This document shows, piece after piece, positions 26,807 to 35,281 of a DNA stretch of 64,000 nt. Source of the DNA: Verrucomicrobiales bacterium. Its GTDB lineage: Bacteria > Verrucomicrobiota > Verrucomicrobiia > Verrucomicrobiales > DEV007. The position numbers and the translations under genes are program-made. The stretch lies in contig PAAG01000059.1 in NCBI GenBank assembly GCA_002698785.1, forward strand, positions 310,001-374,000, given 5' to 3'. Position 1 is the first letter of the stretch; the number at the start of each line of letters is the position of its first letter. Under the pieces are notes generated by a model. The model did no database searches, was not told the origin of the DNA, and was given only the letters and a program-made list of their open reading frames with translations.

Positions 26807-28093
26807 TCAGACCTCGCCGGTTAACGCACTCGAACGGCTCGCGGAAAAATCGAACTCCAATTGTTCTGGCTTTGGCAGGAACCGCTCCTTCAGCCGATCC
26901 CCATCGAGATTCAGTCGAACTGGATTGTGATCGATCGTTTCGATAAAAGGCAGGCACTTTCGCAAACTGATGCGAAGTCGAGTCAAATCCTCGAGCCTTA
27001 CGGCACTCCATCGCCTGACTTTTAAAATTCGATCCACACTGCGCACACCGATCCCAGGGATACGTAGCAGTTCTTCACGGCTCGCTCGATTGATGTTAAT
27101 CGGGAATTGCTCGCGATTCCGGAGAGCCCAGGACAACTTTGGATCGAGATCCAAATCCAGATTTCCTTTCAATGCCCCCTCACTCGGTGTGAGCTCTCCC
27201 ACGTTGAACCCATAAAAACGCATCAGCCAGTCTGCTTGATACAAACGGTGTTCTCGCACCAGAGGCGGAGCCTTGGCTGGAAGGACCGAAGACGAAGCCG
27301 GAATCGGGCTGAATGCCGAATAATACACACGCCGCAGTCGATACCCACGATACAAATGATCCGAGCGTTTCAAAATAGACGAATCATCCGACGCATCGGC
27401 CCCCACAATCATCTGAGTACTCTGCCCAGATGCATAAATTCTGGGAGTCGCCCGATGGTGTTTGGCGTAGTGCTTTTTCTCTTCCTTTGAACCTTCGATT
27501 CGCTGGCGAATTCCACCCATCGCCTCCTGCGTTCGACGCAGGTTTTTCTCGGGAGCAAGTTCTCGAAGCCCTTTCTCACTGGGCAGCTCGATATTGATGC
27601 TGATCCGATCCGCGTACTTTCCCGCCTCTTCGATAAGTTCTTGCGAGGCCTCGGGAATCGTCTTGAGGTGGATATATCCGCGAAAGTCGTGAGTCTCCCT
27701 CAGCTCGCGAGCGACGCGGACGACCTGCTCCATCGTAAAATCGGCATTTCTCACAATCCCACTGCTGAGAAACAACCCTTCGATGTAATTTCTCTTATAA
27801 AAATCGAGGGTCAGCCGAATGGCTTCTTCTGCGGTGAATCGAGCGCGAGCGACGTCCGACGAACGCCGGTTGATACAATACTGGCAATCGTAGATGCAGA
27901 CGTTGGTCAGCAGGATCTTCAGCAGAGAAATACAGCGACCATCCGGCGAGTAAGAGTGACAAATTCCGGCACCCCCTGCTGATCCTACCCCTTTTCCATT
28001 TGAAGAATCTCTCCGTTTCGCCCCCGAACTCGCACACGAAGCATCATATTTTGCCGCATCGGCAAGAATTTCGAGTTTTTGAGCCAAATTCAT
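26807..28093 (-). CDS. Putative DNA modification/repair radical SAM protein
   Basis: 428 residues of the TIGR03916-type family. The [4Fe-4S]/SAM site is CIYDCQYC (CxxxCxxC) at about residue 70, after ICHSYSPDGRCISLLKILLT. The C-terminus has a helix-hairpin-helix DNA-binding motif (INRASREELLRIPGIGVRSV, then DRILKVRRW). Family members occur next to UdgX/DUF4130 genes and resemble spore-photoproduct-lyase-like repair enzymes; the chemistry is not known. The ATG at 28093 lies 3 nt downstream of a palindromic LexA-type operator overlapping the promoter, so it is probably SOS-induced and possibly leaderless. Confidence 0.9.
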   Translation of the reverse strand: MNLAQKLEILADAAKYDASCASSGAKRRDSSNGKGVGSAGGAGICHSYSPDGRCISLLKILLTNVCIYDCQYCINRRSSDVARARFTAEEAIRLTLDFYKRNYIEGLFLSSGIVRNADFTMEQVVRVARELRETHDFRGYIHLKTIPEASQELIEEAGKYADRISINIELPSEKGLRELAPEKNLRRTQEAMGGIRQRIEGSKEEKKHYAKHHRATPRIYASGQSTQMIVGADASDDSSILKRSDHLYRGYRLRRVYYSAFSPIPASSSVLPAKAPPLVREHRLYQADWLMRFYGFNVGELTPSEGALKGNLDLDLDPKLSWALRNREQFPININRASREELLRIPGIGVRSVDRILKVRRWSAVRLEDLTRLRISLRKCLPFIETIDHNPVRLNLDGDRLKERFLPKPEQLEFDFSASRSSALTGEV

Positions 28094-28095
28094 AA

Positions 28096-28113
28096 ACTGT
28101 TCTAGAGAACAGT
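28096..28113 (-). promoter_or_regulatory. LexA-type SOS operator
   Basis: ACTGTTCTAGAGAACAGT: two perfect 7-bp arms around TAGA. It contains TGTTC-N4-GAACA, which I recall being reported as the Verrucomicrobia LexA motif (from memory). It sits over the predicted -10 of the radical SAM/UdgX operon, the expected place for a repressor. Confidence 0.8.
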
Positions 28114-28127
28114 AATCATCTGGACAA
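28099..28127 (-). promoter_or_regulatory. Predicted promoter of the radical SAM/UdgX operon
   Basis: On the minus strand TTGTCC (28122-28127) and TAGAAC (28099-28104) are 17 bp apart. The start of transcription would fall about 6 nt further, at or next to the ATG at 28093, so the mRNA may have almost no leader. The -10 element lies inside the palindromic operator. Confidence 0.5.
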
Positions 28128-28150
28128 AAAATTCAATCATTCAAAGAGAA

Positions 28151-28174
28151 GAAAATGGTCGGGGTGACTGGATT
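28151..28174. repeat. 24-bp direct repeat, copy 1 (partial tRNA-Pro 3' end)
   Basis: This 24-bp stretch is identical to 28276-28299. The shared part includes the last 19 bp of the tRNA-Pro gene (CCA end, acceptor strand and part of the T arm) plus 5 bp beyond the tRNA end. The pair flanks about 101 bp without a gene. A duplicated tRNA 3' end is typical of integration sites, so this may be an attachment-site scar. Confidence 0.8.
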
Positions 28175-28275
28175 GACTTCGGTTTCACCTCCGTCTTTCT
28201 CCGGTCGCTGCGCTTCCTCCGAATCGAACTGACGTTCTTCATCCAGTTTGTTTCTTCCCAGCATTTCCGCTACGC

Positions 28276-28299
28276 GAAAATGGTCGGGGTGACTGGATT
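28276..28299. repeat. 24-bp direct repeat, copy 2 (at the intact tRNA-Pro)
   Basis: Second copy of the 24-bp repeat, overlapping the 3' end of the intact tRNA-Pro gene and identical to 28151-28174. Confidence 0.8.
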
Positions 28300-28357
28300 C
28301 GAACCAGCGACCTCGTCGTCCCGAACGACGCGCGCTACCAAGCTGCGCTACACCCCG
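28281..28357 (-). tRNA. tRNA-Pro (anticodon CGG)
   Basis: The 77-nt cloverleaf includes an encoded CCA. Acceptor stem CGGGGTG/CACCCCG, D arm GCGCAGCTTGGTAGCGC, anticodon stem CGTCG/CGACG with loop TTCGGGA (anticodon CGG), and T arm CTGG-TTCGAAT-CCAG. It is fully canonical. Confidence 0.95.
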
Positions 28358-28450
28358 ATAGGTGGGCCGAGGCGACTTTTCCCGGCTCTTCGCAGCGCTT
28401 TTCCCTGACAGGCCAGAGTTCGACCCCGCGATTTGTTCAAACGTCTTCGG

Positions 28451-28527
28451 TGGCACACCCGTAGGGATTTGAACCCCAAACCTCCTGATCCGTAGTCAGG
28501 CGCTCTATCCAGTTGAGCTACGGGTGC
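28451..28527 (-). tRNA. tRNA-Arg (anticodon ACG)
   Basis: The 77-nt cloverleaf includes an encoded CCA. Acceptor GCACCCG pairs with CGGGTGT (one G-U pair); anticodon stem CCTGA/TCAGG with loop CTACGGA gives anticodon ACG, whose A34 would be edited to inosine by TadA. T loop TTCAAAT. It lies 93 bp upstream of tRNA-Pro on the same strand. Confidence 0.95.
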
Positions 28528-28722
28528 TTTACCGAAGTCTGCTCCGACCGTTTTGGACGAAGCGGACGGTAATGTGCGCGGCTTCTGCGATTTGACAAGG
28601 GAAAATTCAGCCGATCCCGGAGGACGCTATTGGGTTCCTTGATGAACCAGTTCAGCGTAGTTTATCTTTGAAGAGTGGTTCCGGCCCGAAATGGCAGAGA
28701 ACTTTGGCTTCCTTCCTAGAAA

Positions 28723-29145
28723 ATGAAAAAATCTCCCCTCGTTTGGATCGGATACGCAATCGGTTTCCTTCTGTTCGGCTTTTTCGCCTCACTTCAGTTG
28801 AATGACCTCGATCCTGAAATCTACTATCACCCGTCCCACTTGGACGCGACGCTCTGGTTTCTTTTCTATCTTCTCATCGCAGTCCTTTTCATCATCGGAA
28901 TATTTAAGAAGCTCCCGAATTGGCTGTTTATCATTGCCGCGATTTTCTGCCTCGTGGAAATGGTCAGAACCGGCCCCGGCCTCTATGAGAATCTCTTCGG
29001 CGAAGAAGAATTCAACATGACCCAGGTCAGCATGTCAGCCGAAGACCCTCGCGTTGAGTTGTCTCGCGAATTCTTTGGTGCAGTAATTGCCCTTGTCGGA
29101 GTCGGCGCCCTGTATTTCGCACAGAAGCGCCGCCTCAAAGGCTGA
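28723..29145 (+). CDS. Small membrane protein, TMEM220-like
   Basis: 140 residues with four hydrophobic helices at about 8-25, 43-61, 66-83 and 115-133. The N-terminal signature FASLQLNDLDPEIY after the first helix resembles the (Q)NDPDP motif of the transmembrane 220 family, found in bacteria and animals with unknown function. The ATG at 28723 begins directly before the first helix. It converges with the sugar dehydrogenase-like gene. Confidence 0.7.
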   Translation: MKKSPLVWIGYAIGFLLFGFFASLQLNDLDPEIYYHPSHLDATLWFLFYLLIAVLFIIGIFKKLPNWLFIIAAIFCLVEMVRTGPGLYENLFGEEEFNMTQVSMSAEDPRVELSREFFGAVIALVGVGALYFAQKRRLKG

Positions 29146-29148
29146 GAT

Positions 29149-30354
29149 TCACTCTCCCGCAACAATCCGGAACAGCTTGCCGCGCCATCCCAGAACGATG
29201 GCTTCTCCATTCTCGTCGGGGTAAAAACCGGTGGGTTGAACGGTAGGATTCGCAAGATCCGCTGGCTTTTCGAACTGATCGTTCGAAACGACTTCCTTGG
29301 ATTTTGGGTCGTAGTGAAGTGCCCAGAGATTGCCAAACTTCCAGTCTCCATACAGGTAGTGCCCCTGCAGGTCCGGGATCGCATCCCCACGATACACGAA
29401 TCCTCCAGTGATACTGAGTCCGTCCGCGCGGTTGTATTCGTGAATCGGATCAATAAAGTTCGCACCGGCAGGCGCATCAGGCTTTCTGCCCAAAAGTTTC
29501 ATCAGGTCCGCGCGGGGGGCGAATTCATGCAATCCCTCGCGGTATTCCCATCCGTAGTTTCCACCCTTTTTGATGATGTCGATCTCTTCGTAGAGGTCCT
29601 GCCCGACATCAGCGAGATAGAAAAGACCAGTTTCCGCGTCAATGGCAGCTCCCCAGGGATTCCTCAGGCCGTAAGCCCAGATCTCCGGGCACGCGACAGG
29701 GTCGCTGACGAACGGATTATCGGAGGGAATGCCATACTCCAGTTCATCAGTACGACTATCCACATCGATTCGCAGGACCTTACCGTTCCAACGGGTCAGT
29801 TTCTGGGGCAGCATGAAAATCCCGTTGCGGAAACCACCGTCACCCACACAGATGTAAAGCATTCCGTCTTCGGGGCCGAAAAGGATATTCCCTGAGTTGT
29901 GATTCCACTCGGGCTGCTGGACTTCCAGCAGCACTCTCTCACTGCCAGCATCGGCTGCATCAGGGTTGTCCTTCGATACCGTGTATTCGGCCACTACGAG
30001 TCGCTTGGGCCCCTGACGGGAAAAGGTCACATAGAACTTCCCGTTTTCCTTGTATTCAGGGTGAAATGCGAGCCCGAGTAGCCCTTCCTCGAAATCCTTC
30101 TCTACGCCGATCGAATCGGTCAGATCAAGAAAAACGGAGGCCTCGGTAGCCGTCTCGTCAGATGGCAAAATCTTAATCTTCCCCGTTTGCTCGACAAGAA
30201 AGCGTCGATTCGTTCCGTCATCCGGAACCTGCAGAGACACAGGGCGCTCCAGTGAAAGCTCGGCATAAATGGGTTCAAGCTTCAAAGAGGGAGCAGAAAA
30301 GGCCGGTGCTACCAGCGCAGCCAAAGCGAGACAAAAAAGGGAGTTTCGAACCAT
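29149..30354 (-). CDS. PQQ-dependent sugar dehydrogenase-like secreted protein
   Basis: 401 residues from the ATG at 30354, chosen for the signal peptide (MVRNSLFCLALAALVAPAFS). It is a six-bladed propeller of the glucose/sorbosone dehydrogenase family: RPVSLQVPDDGTNRRFLVEQ, EEGLLGLAFHPEY, HNSGNILFGPEDGMLYICVG DGG, WAYGLRNPWGAAIDAETG and GGNYGWEYREG. Whether it oxidises a sugar or is a non-catalytic propeller cannot be judged from sequence. Acts in the periplasm. Divergent from prsW (98 bp). Confidence 0.87.
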   Translation of the reverse strand: MVRNSLFCLALAALVAPAFSAPSLKLEPIYAELSLERPVSLQVPDDGTNRRFLVEQTGKIKILPSDETATEASVFLDLTDSIGVEKDFEEGLLGLAFHPEYKENGKFYVTFSRQGPKRLVVAEYTVSKDNPDAADAGSERVLLEVQQPEWNHNSGNILFGPEDGMLYICVGDGGFRNGIFMLPQKLTRWNGKVLRIDVDSRTDELEYGIPSDNPFVSDPVACPEIWAYGLRNPWGAAIDAETGLFYLADVGQDLYEEIDIIKKGGNYGWEYREGLHEFAPRADLMKLLGRKPDAPAGANFIDPIHEYNRADGLSITGGFVYRGDAIPDLQGHYLYGDWKFGNLWALHYDPKSKEVVSNDQFEKPADLANPTVQPTGFYPDENGEAIVLGWRGKLFRIVAGE

Positions 30355-30451
30355 GGTCGGGAGCGTAGTGAAAAACTCGAACCAACGCAACTCTTGTCGG
30401 CATCGCGAAAATGCCATACCCTCCCGAGCCGTTTGCCATGCCGTCACTTCA

Positions 30452-32035
30452 ATGAATCGATCTCTACATCGCAGAGCTGCTGAGCTTTCCCGGGATCGGA
30501 ACTTCCTGATTCGTGCATCTCTCCTGATGGTGGGGGTATCAGCAACCATCGCGCTGCTCTTATCATTCAGTGCTGGCAACTCGCCGAAGACTGACAAATT
30601 CCATCCTGTTACACCTTCCCTCGGTGTCGAAGATCCCTCTTCGCTCGAGCAACTGATCTCATTTTTCCGATTCCGTGAGGATTACTTTCGAATACACCCC
30701 AGGCTGTTGGATTGTCGTTACTTATCCGAACCTGGAGACGAACCGAAAAAACAAAAGGCCTTCGACGAACTTCTCGAGTCACTGACATCACAGGAAGACG
30801 TGCCCTTGATAGAAATCTGGTCGGTCGGGTTCAAACCATCGCTCAGGTCCGACTCTATTGAAAGATTACAAGCAGCTGACCCGAGCCTCCGGTATCGAAA
30901 CGAATTTCTCGGTGATCTCCACTATTTGTCCGACAAGAGAAAAGAGGCTCTCGAGTTCTACCTGACCGAAGTAGAAAACTTTCCCGACTCATTGTACAGC
31001 CGCAGGAGCGTTCTCTACATCAGCCGCTGGACAGAAGATCATCGATTTCAGGAATTCTTACAGCAACCTGAGTTCCTCGACGCTCTCCGTCCCTATGAGC
31101 TGCTGAACACGTATGCTGACCTCAAAGATTTTGCCAATGTAGCCCGGTTGACCCTGGCCGCCGAGTGGACCCGCCTCACCTCGATCTCTTTAATTCCCGG
31201 CCTGTTCGTCGCAGCCATTTGGTTTTGTATCCTCGCGACATTCTGGACGTGGACCCGCACTCGCGCAGTGGCTGCCCTGATCGCATTTACGCTCGGAATC
31301 GTGAGCGCTGGCCTAACTCTTTTTTGTGCAGTGATTCAGGAAAGAACGTTCGGCTTCGTGGAAAACTCGTCTGATACCCCGTTGAACCAGGTCATATACT
31401 GGATCGCCGGAGTGGGCTTGCGAGAAGAAACACTCAAGCTGCTCTGCTTCGTACCGATTGCCTTTTGGACGGCAAAACGGAAGAGCGACATCGAGGCACT
31501 TATCCTTGCGGCCATGGTAGGTCTCGGATTCGCCTTTCAGGAAAACATCGGATACTTCGACCGAGGTCTTGACGATTATCTTCCATTTTCCCGACTCCTG
31601 AAACCGAGCGTACTACATTTCTCGCTAACAGGTATCGCAGGCTTGTATCTGCACCGCATGCTCGCTTATCGCATGCGGGGGTGGGAGAATTTCCTCTTCG
31701 CCTTCATTGCCGTTGTTTTCGCCCATGGCTTTTACGATGCGGTTCTTACGATGCAACTGTTCGCATCGTACGAAGTGCTTTCCCCGATATTCATCGCTCT
31801 TTTCGCCTACCAGTTTTTCGACCCGCTCCGATTGCAGATGGATCAAAATGGATTGAAAAAACGCGTCTCTCCACTCGGCATTTTCATTCTTGGCTGCGTC
31901 GCCCTCACTTGCATTGTTCTTATCGGCACTTCCCCGAACCAGCCGTTCAACCATTCACTCGGGAACTTCGCCGTCAGCGTGGCATCCATGGTTCCCCTCG
32001 CATTCGCTTTCATCTCCCGATTTCGGGATCTGTAG
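30452..32035 (+). CDS. prsW: PrsW-family intramembrane metalloprotease
   Basis: 527 residues. A membrane helix at about 22-42 is followed by a soluble, helical, TPR-like region (about 45-235), then about eight membrane helices. PrsW motifs: GLREETLKLL (EExxK), GLGFAFQENIGY (GxGxAxxEN), LHFSLTGIAGLYLHR and FAHGFYDAVL, each containing the Glu/His residues that bind metal. In Bacillus PrsW starts cleavage of an anti-sigma factor; the substrate here is unknown. The ATG at 30452 was chosen over an upstream extension crossing the divergent gene. Its 3' end overlaps the PIG-L gene by 81 bp. Confidence 0.85.
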   Translation: MNRSLHRRAAELSRDRNFLIRASLLMVGVSATIALLLSFSAGNSPKTDKFHPVTPSLGVEDPSSLEQLISFFRFREDYFRIHPRLLDCRYLSEPGDEPKKQKAFDELLESLTSQEDVPLIEIWSVGFKPSLRSDSIERLQAADPSLRYRNEFLGDLHYLSDKRKEALEFYLTEVENFPDSLYSRRSVLYISRWTEDHRFQEFLQQPEFLDALRPYELLNTYADLKDFANVARLTLAAEWTRLTSISLIPGLFVAAIWFCILATFWTWTRTRAVAALIAFTLGIVSAGLTLFCAVIQERTFGFVENSSDTPLNQVIYWIAGVGLREETLKLLCFVPIAFWTAKRKSDIEALILAAMVGLGFAFQENIGYFDRGLDDYLPFSRLLKPSVLHFSLTGIAGLYLHRMLAYRMRGWENFLFAFIAVVFAHGFYDAVLTMQLFASYEVLSPIFIALFAYQFFDPLRLQMDQNGLKKRVSPLGIFILGCVALTCIVLIGTSPNQPFNHSLGNFAVSVASMVPLAFAFISRFRDL

Positions 32036-32839
32036 AGCGCCACGCCTCATCAAGCTGTACGATTCTATCGCCGTTTTCCGGATAAAATCGTGATAGTCCC
32101 CTCTCGCAAAACGCCCAAACAAACCCAGCTGCGAGGAATGATGCTCTAGAGCCAGCGCTCGTCTCACAGAATGAGCACTTGTATCGATTCGGAGATACAC
32201 AGGGTCGTCCCAATTCACCAGCCGGGGGATGGGATACTCACTGTCTCGCGCCAGAAAACACATCCAGCAAGGCCCTTCGTCACCAGGTCGATCTTTCAGC
32301 AACTCGTAAATCGCGGCATGCACGAGAAGATGGCCGGGATGCCAATATTCCCCATTGCTTCCGTGAGAAAGAATCAGATCAGCATCTTGTACGAGCGGGG
32401 CGATCTGTTCCCCCAGCCGTGCCGCCGAAACATCAGGAGCAAACACACGATACTTCCCCCCGATCGGATCAACGTGATCCAGAAAGACAAGGCTCTCGAT
32501 TCCGAGCGAACGGCAGGCCTGTTCCATCTCGGCGGCACGAATCAGCCCCAGTTCTTCCCGCGAAGCACCTCCAGTCGGCCCTCCTTCACCCCGCGTCAGG
32601 CAGAGCAACTGGACCTGGATACCTCGATCACGAAACTCGCAGATCAATCCCGAGCAAAAAGTCTCATCATCCGGGTGCGCGACGACAACCACCACTTTTT
32701 TCACGTCGCCCAGTTCATCCACCGATTCAATTTTCGGGTGATCATCAAAAGAGCGAAACCGACGCAGGAGATCACGTCCTCGTTTTCGATAAAAAACAGG
32801 ATCAGACAACCGGTGTAATATCTTCGCAGGGAGCGGCAT
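31955..32839 (-). CDS. PIG-L/LmbE-family deacetylase
   Basis: 294 residues. Zinc-site motifs are AHPDDE (at about residues 55-60) and HPGH (at about 155-158), as in N-acetylglucosaminyl deacetylases such as MshB, PIG-L and BshB. As the last gene of the polysaccharide operon it may deacetylate an amino-sugar precursor or polymer. The ATG at 32839 overlaps the glycosyltransferase gene by 38 bp; a TTG at 32866 is an alternative. The last 27 codons are antisense to the end of prsW and look low-complexity. Confidence 0.82.
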   Translation of the reverse strand: MPLPAKILHRLSDPVFYRKRGRDLLRRFRSFDDHPKIESVDELGDVKKVVVVVAHPDDETFCSGLICEFRDRGIQVQLLCLTRGEGGPTGGASREELGLIRAAEMEQACRSLGIESLVFLDHVDPIGGKYRVFAPDVSAARLGEQIAPLVQDADLILSHGSNGEYWHPGHLLVHAAIYELLKDRPGDEGPCWMCFLARDSEYPIPRLVNWDDPVYLRIDTSAHSVRRALALEHHSSQLGLFGRFARGDYHDFIRKTAIESYSLMRRGALQIPKSGDESECEGNHGCHADGEVPE

Positions 32840-34016
32840 GATTCGAAGATGAAATCTCAGGATCAAGAAAACCTAGCACAGATTTGCGCACATCATTCAT
32901 GAATACCTCTGGCCCGAATCGCTCCATCTCAAGAGGCAGTGAAGCACGAACCTCCTCTGCTTTGGATGGATCGCTTAGAAAGGACAGGATCTTCTCCACA
33001 GCCTCGTCATCTGTGGAATACTGCAATTCTGGATGCCCAACAATCTCCCCTGCGCCTCCCGAAGAAGGAACAAAAGGAACGCAGCCCATCGAAGCCATTT
33101 CAGCCACGGCGATTCCAAAGGCTTCAATGCGGCAACCATGGATGGCATATGTCTGCGTGGACAGGATCTCCTGCTTATCGTCCAGCGTGAGATATCCTGT
33201 GGGTGAGACCCAGTCTTTCAGTGGCTCAATGAACTTGGCGAGACTTCGGCTGTAGGCGGAATCATCAAGAGCGCCGATAAGGCGAAGTGTCACTGGATAC
33301 CCACTCTCACGCACCCTCGTAAGAATCTTGATCATCCGCTCAATCTCTTTCTCCGGGACGATACGCCCCAGGCAGACAAACCCGAGTGGATCACGGTTCG
33401 ATTCCGCTGGAGCTTTCGGCAAAACCACCGGGGGATAAATCACATCCGCACGGGGAAGATCAAAACAGTCAGCTAACTGCCTTGCACTCCACTGCGAATT
33501 TGCGAGGACCAGATCCCCGCGTTGGCACAGACGGGGTTTGGGCCCACCAATATGATCCGAGACAGAAACATAGAGGTCTCGAACGGGAGAAGCTCGATGG
33601 CAGAACTTGCTCTCTCCGTGAACGTATAGGCGCTTTCGCATCTCTTCACTGAAACTGAAATCGCCGATCAACTGTATCCCCGGGCGCCCAAAATAAATCG
33701 GGTTGTAAGCGCTGAAGCAAACATCAAAATCATCAGCAATCCGGCGGCAGAATCTCTCCACTACATTTCGCTGCAAATGAGAAAGCCGGACCGGATCTCG
33801 AACCGTCGGAGCAGGCGGGCACCACAGATACTTCACTTTTGCTGCATCAACTCGTGTACCGTAAATCGAATTGATATCGTCCCAATCGAGCGGAGACGAG
33901 GTCACGAAAGTCACCTCATAATCATCCTGCAGAGCCTGAGTCGCCCAGGCCGCGGCAGCTTCTGAACCACCCCTCCCCATCCAGGGATGAGCCATCAATA
34001 GTTTCGGGAGTCCCAT
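32802..34016 (-). CDS. Glycosyltransferase, GT4-type (GT-B fold)
   Basis: 404 residues from the ATG at 34016, which overlaps the stop of the GT2 gene (TGATG). N-terminal MAHPWMGRGGSEAAAAWA fits the acceptor-side Gly loop; the C-terminal donor domain has FVCLGRIVPEKEIERMIKIL, the IHGCRIEAFGIAVAEMASMG block with the E-x7-E pattern, and PSSGGAGEIVG. It probably transfers a sugar from a nucleotide-sugar donor during polysaccharide synthesis. The frame is open upstream to 34499 but that part is antisense to nothing conserved and lies in the GT2 gene. Confidence 0.88.
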   Translation of the reverse strand: MGLPKLLMAHPWMGRGGSEAAAAWATQALQDDYEVTFVTSSPLDWDDINSIYGTRVDAAKVKYLWCPPAPTVRDPVRLSHLQRNVVERFCRRIADDFDVCFSAYNPIYFGRPGIQLIGDFSFSEEMRKRLYVHGESKFCHRASPVRDLYVSVSDHIGGPKPRLCQRGDLVLANSQWSARQLADCFDLPRADVIYPPVVLPKAPAESNRDPLGFVCLGRIVPEKEIERMIKILTRVRESGYPVTLRLIGALDDSAYSRSLAKFIEPLKDWVSPTGYLTLDDKQEILSTQTYAIHGCRIEAFGIAVAEMASMGCVPFVPSSGGAGEIVGHPELQYSTDDEAVEKILSFLSDPSKAEEVRASLPLEMERFGPEVFMNDVRKSVLGFLDPEISSSNHAAPCEDITPVV

Positions 34017-35278
34017 CAGTCGGCTTTGACACCCACGTTTTGCCTCTTTTCTCCCTCTTGAACAACACGTCGGGTTGGTTCCCACACGCTGTTCTGTCCC
34101 CCTTTGAGGTAATCGATCATTCCGAGGAAAAGTGCCAGGTTCATCGAGTAAAAATATCGCACAAATCGAAACAGTTTCACATGAATGCCTGCTTTCGCAT
34201 CCGAGAGGATTCTGTCTAGCCCTGCGATGAAAAAGGTGCCGACAAATCCCAGGAAAAGCATCGCGTAAAAAGGCGATATCGTGGACATCACAAAGCAGGA
34301 CAAAAAGGCACCAATCAGCAATACCGGCCCAATCCAGCGGAGCCCTTTGTGAGACCAGAAAGCGAACGAAATACCCGGGCTTCTCTTCCACGGCAACAGG
34401 AAGCAAAAAAAGTGAGATAGGTTCTGAAAATTCCCTGTCGCGATCCGCCGCTTCCTTCGAAATTCCTCCCGAATGTCCGTCGAGACCGCCTCGTAGCATT
34501 CCGCATCCAGATCGACAATCGCTTCTTTCTTCTGCTCCAGGCAGGTCATTGTCAGGAAAAAATCATCCACGATATATTTTTCGGGAACGGGTCGAAAAAC
34601 AGTCGCCCGCATGGCGTAACACGCACCGAAAGCCCCTATCACCGCTCCCCAGAGAACGCCTTCCTGATACTTGATCAAATTCTCTCGATCGACGTAGGCA
34701 TCCTCTTCCGCGCCGATTCCTTCATGGTCTTTTTGCGCATCAATCACGTTCGCTCCTACCAGCCCGACCTTGTCTCTTCTAAAGTGACATGTCAGGTTTC
34801 GAAGAAGGAAAGGTGACCATGCCACGTTCGCATCGCAGAGCACAAAAACACCAGTCTCAGGCACTCTGAAATCATAAGCAGCCTTTCGTGCGAGATGATT
34901 CATAATTCGAATCTTCCCATTGCGCCCTTCAAAGATCGTCAGGTCGAGATTCGGGTACTGCGCACGAAAGCCTTCAATAATCGCATGGCTGCGATCCGTA
35001 GATCCATCCGAACCAATATAGACACGCAGTTTTTCCCTCGGATAATTCGAAGCGACGATACTAGCGAGCGTCTTGTTAAGCACAGCCTCCTCATTATAGA
35101 CAGCCATCAAAACGGCTACTTCCGGAAAGTCCTCGTCCTTTTGGTAGATTTCGTCTGGAAGGTCTTTGTCCTTTGCCAGCCATTTCAGGAGCATCGGGAA
35201 ACCTGCATAGCTGTATCCGATTGCAAAGACACACAACCAGAACACCAGGCCAAATACGGTAAGAATCGCAGTTTCCAT
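34016..35278 (-). CDS. Membrane glycosyltransferase, GT2 family
   Basis: 420 residues. One N-terminal membrane helix (7-26), a GT-A catalytic domain, and about three C-terminal helices (290-370), like hyaluronan/cellulose-synthase-type enzymes. Motifs: VAVLMAVYNEEAVLNKTLAS, IGSDGSTDRSHAII, FVLCDANVAW (DxD-like), VDDFFLTMTCL, and RRKRRIATGNFQNL in the place of QxxRW. It probably extends a glycan on the inner membrane. It starts 3 nt after the polymerase gene. Confidence 0.9.
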   Translation of the reverse strand: METAILTVFGLVFWLCVFAIGYSYAGFPMLLKWLAKDKDLPDEIYQKDEDFPEVAVLMAVYNEEAVLNKTLASIVASNYPREKLRVYIGSDGSTDRSHAIIEGFRAQYPNLDLTIFEGRNGKIRIMNHLARKAAYDFRVPETGVFVLCDANVAWSPFLLRNLTCHFRRDKVGLVGANVIDAQKDHEGIGAEEDAYVDRENLIKYQEGVLWGAVIGAFGACYAMRATVFRPVPEKYIVDDFFLTMTCLEQKKEAIVDLDAECYEAVSTDIREEFRRKRRIATGNFQNLSHFFCFLLPWKRSPGISFAFWSHKGLRWIGPVLLIGAFLSCFVMSTISPFYAMLFLGFVGTFFIAGLDRILSDAKAGIHVKLFRFVRYFYSMNLALFLGMIDYLKGGQNSVWEPTRRVVQEGEKRQNVGVKAD

Positions 35279-35281
35279 TTC

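Noticed and set aside
28133-28456. 107-residue open frame over the tRNA-Pro gene
   Set aside because: It reads the tRNA itself (GVAQLGSARRSGRRGRWFES is a typical spurious translation of a tRNA).
34017-34499. Upstream extension of the GT4 glycosyltransferase
   Set aside because: It lies within the GT2 gene in another frame and lacks family sequence; the ATG at 34016 fits with the GT-B start.
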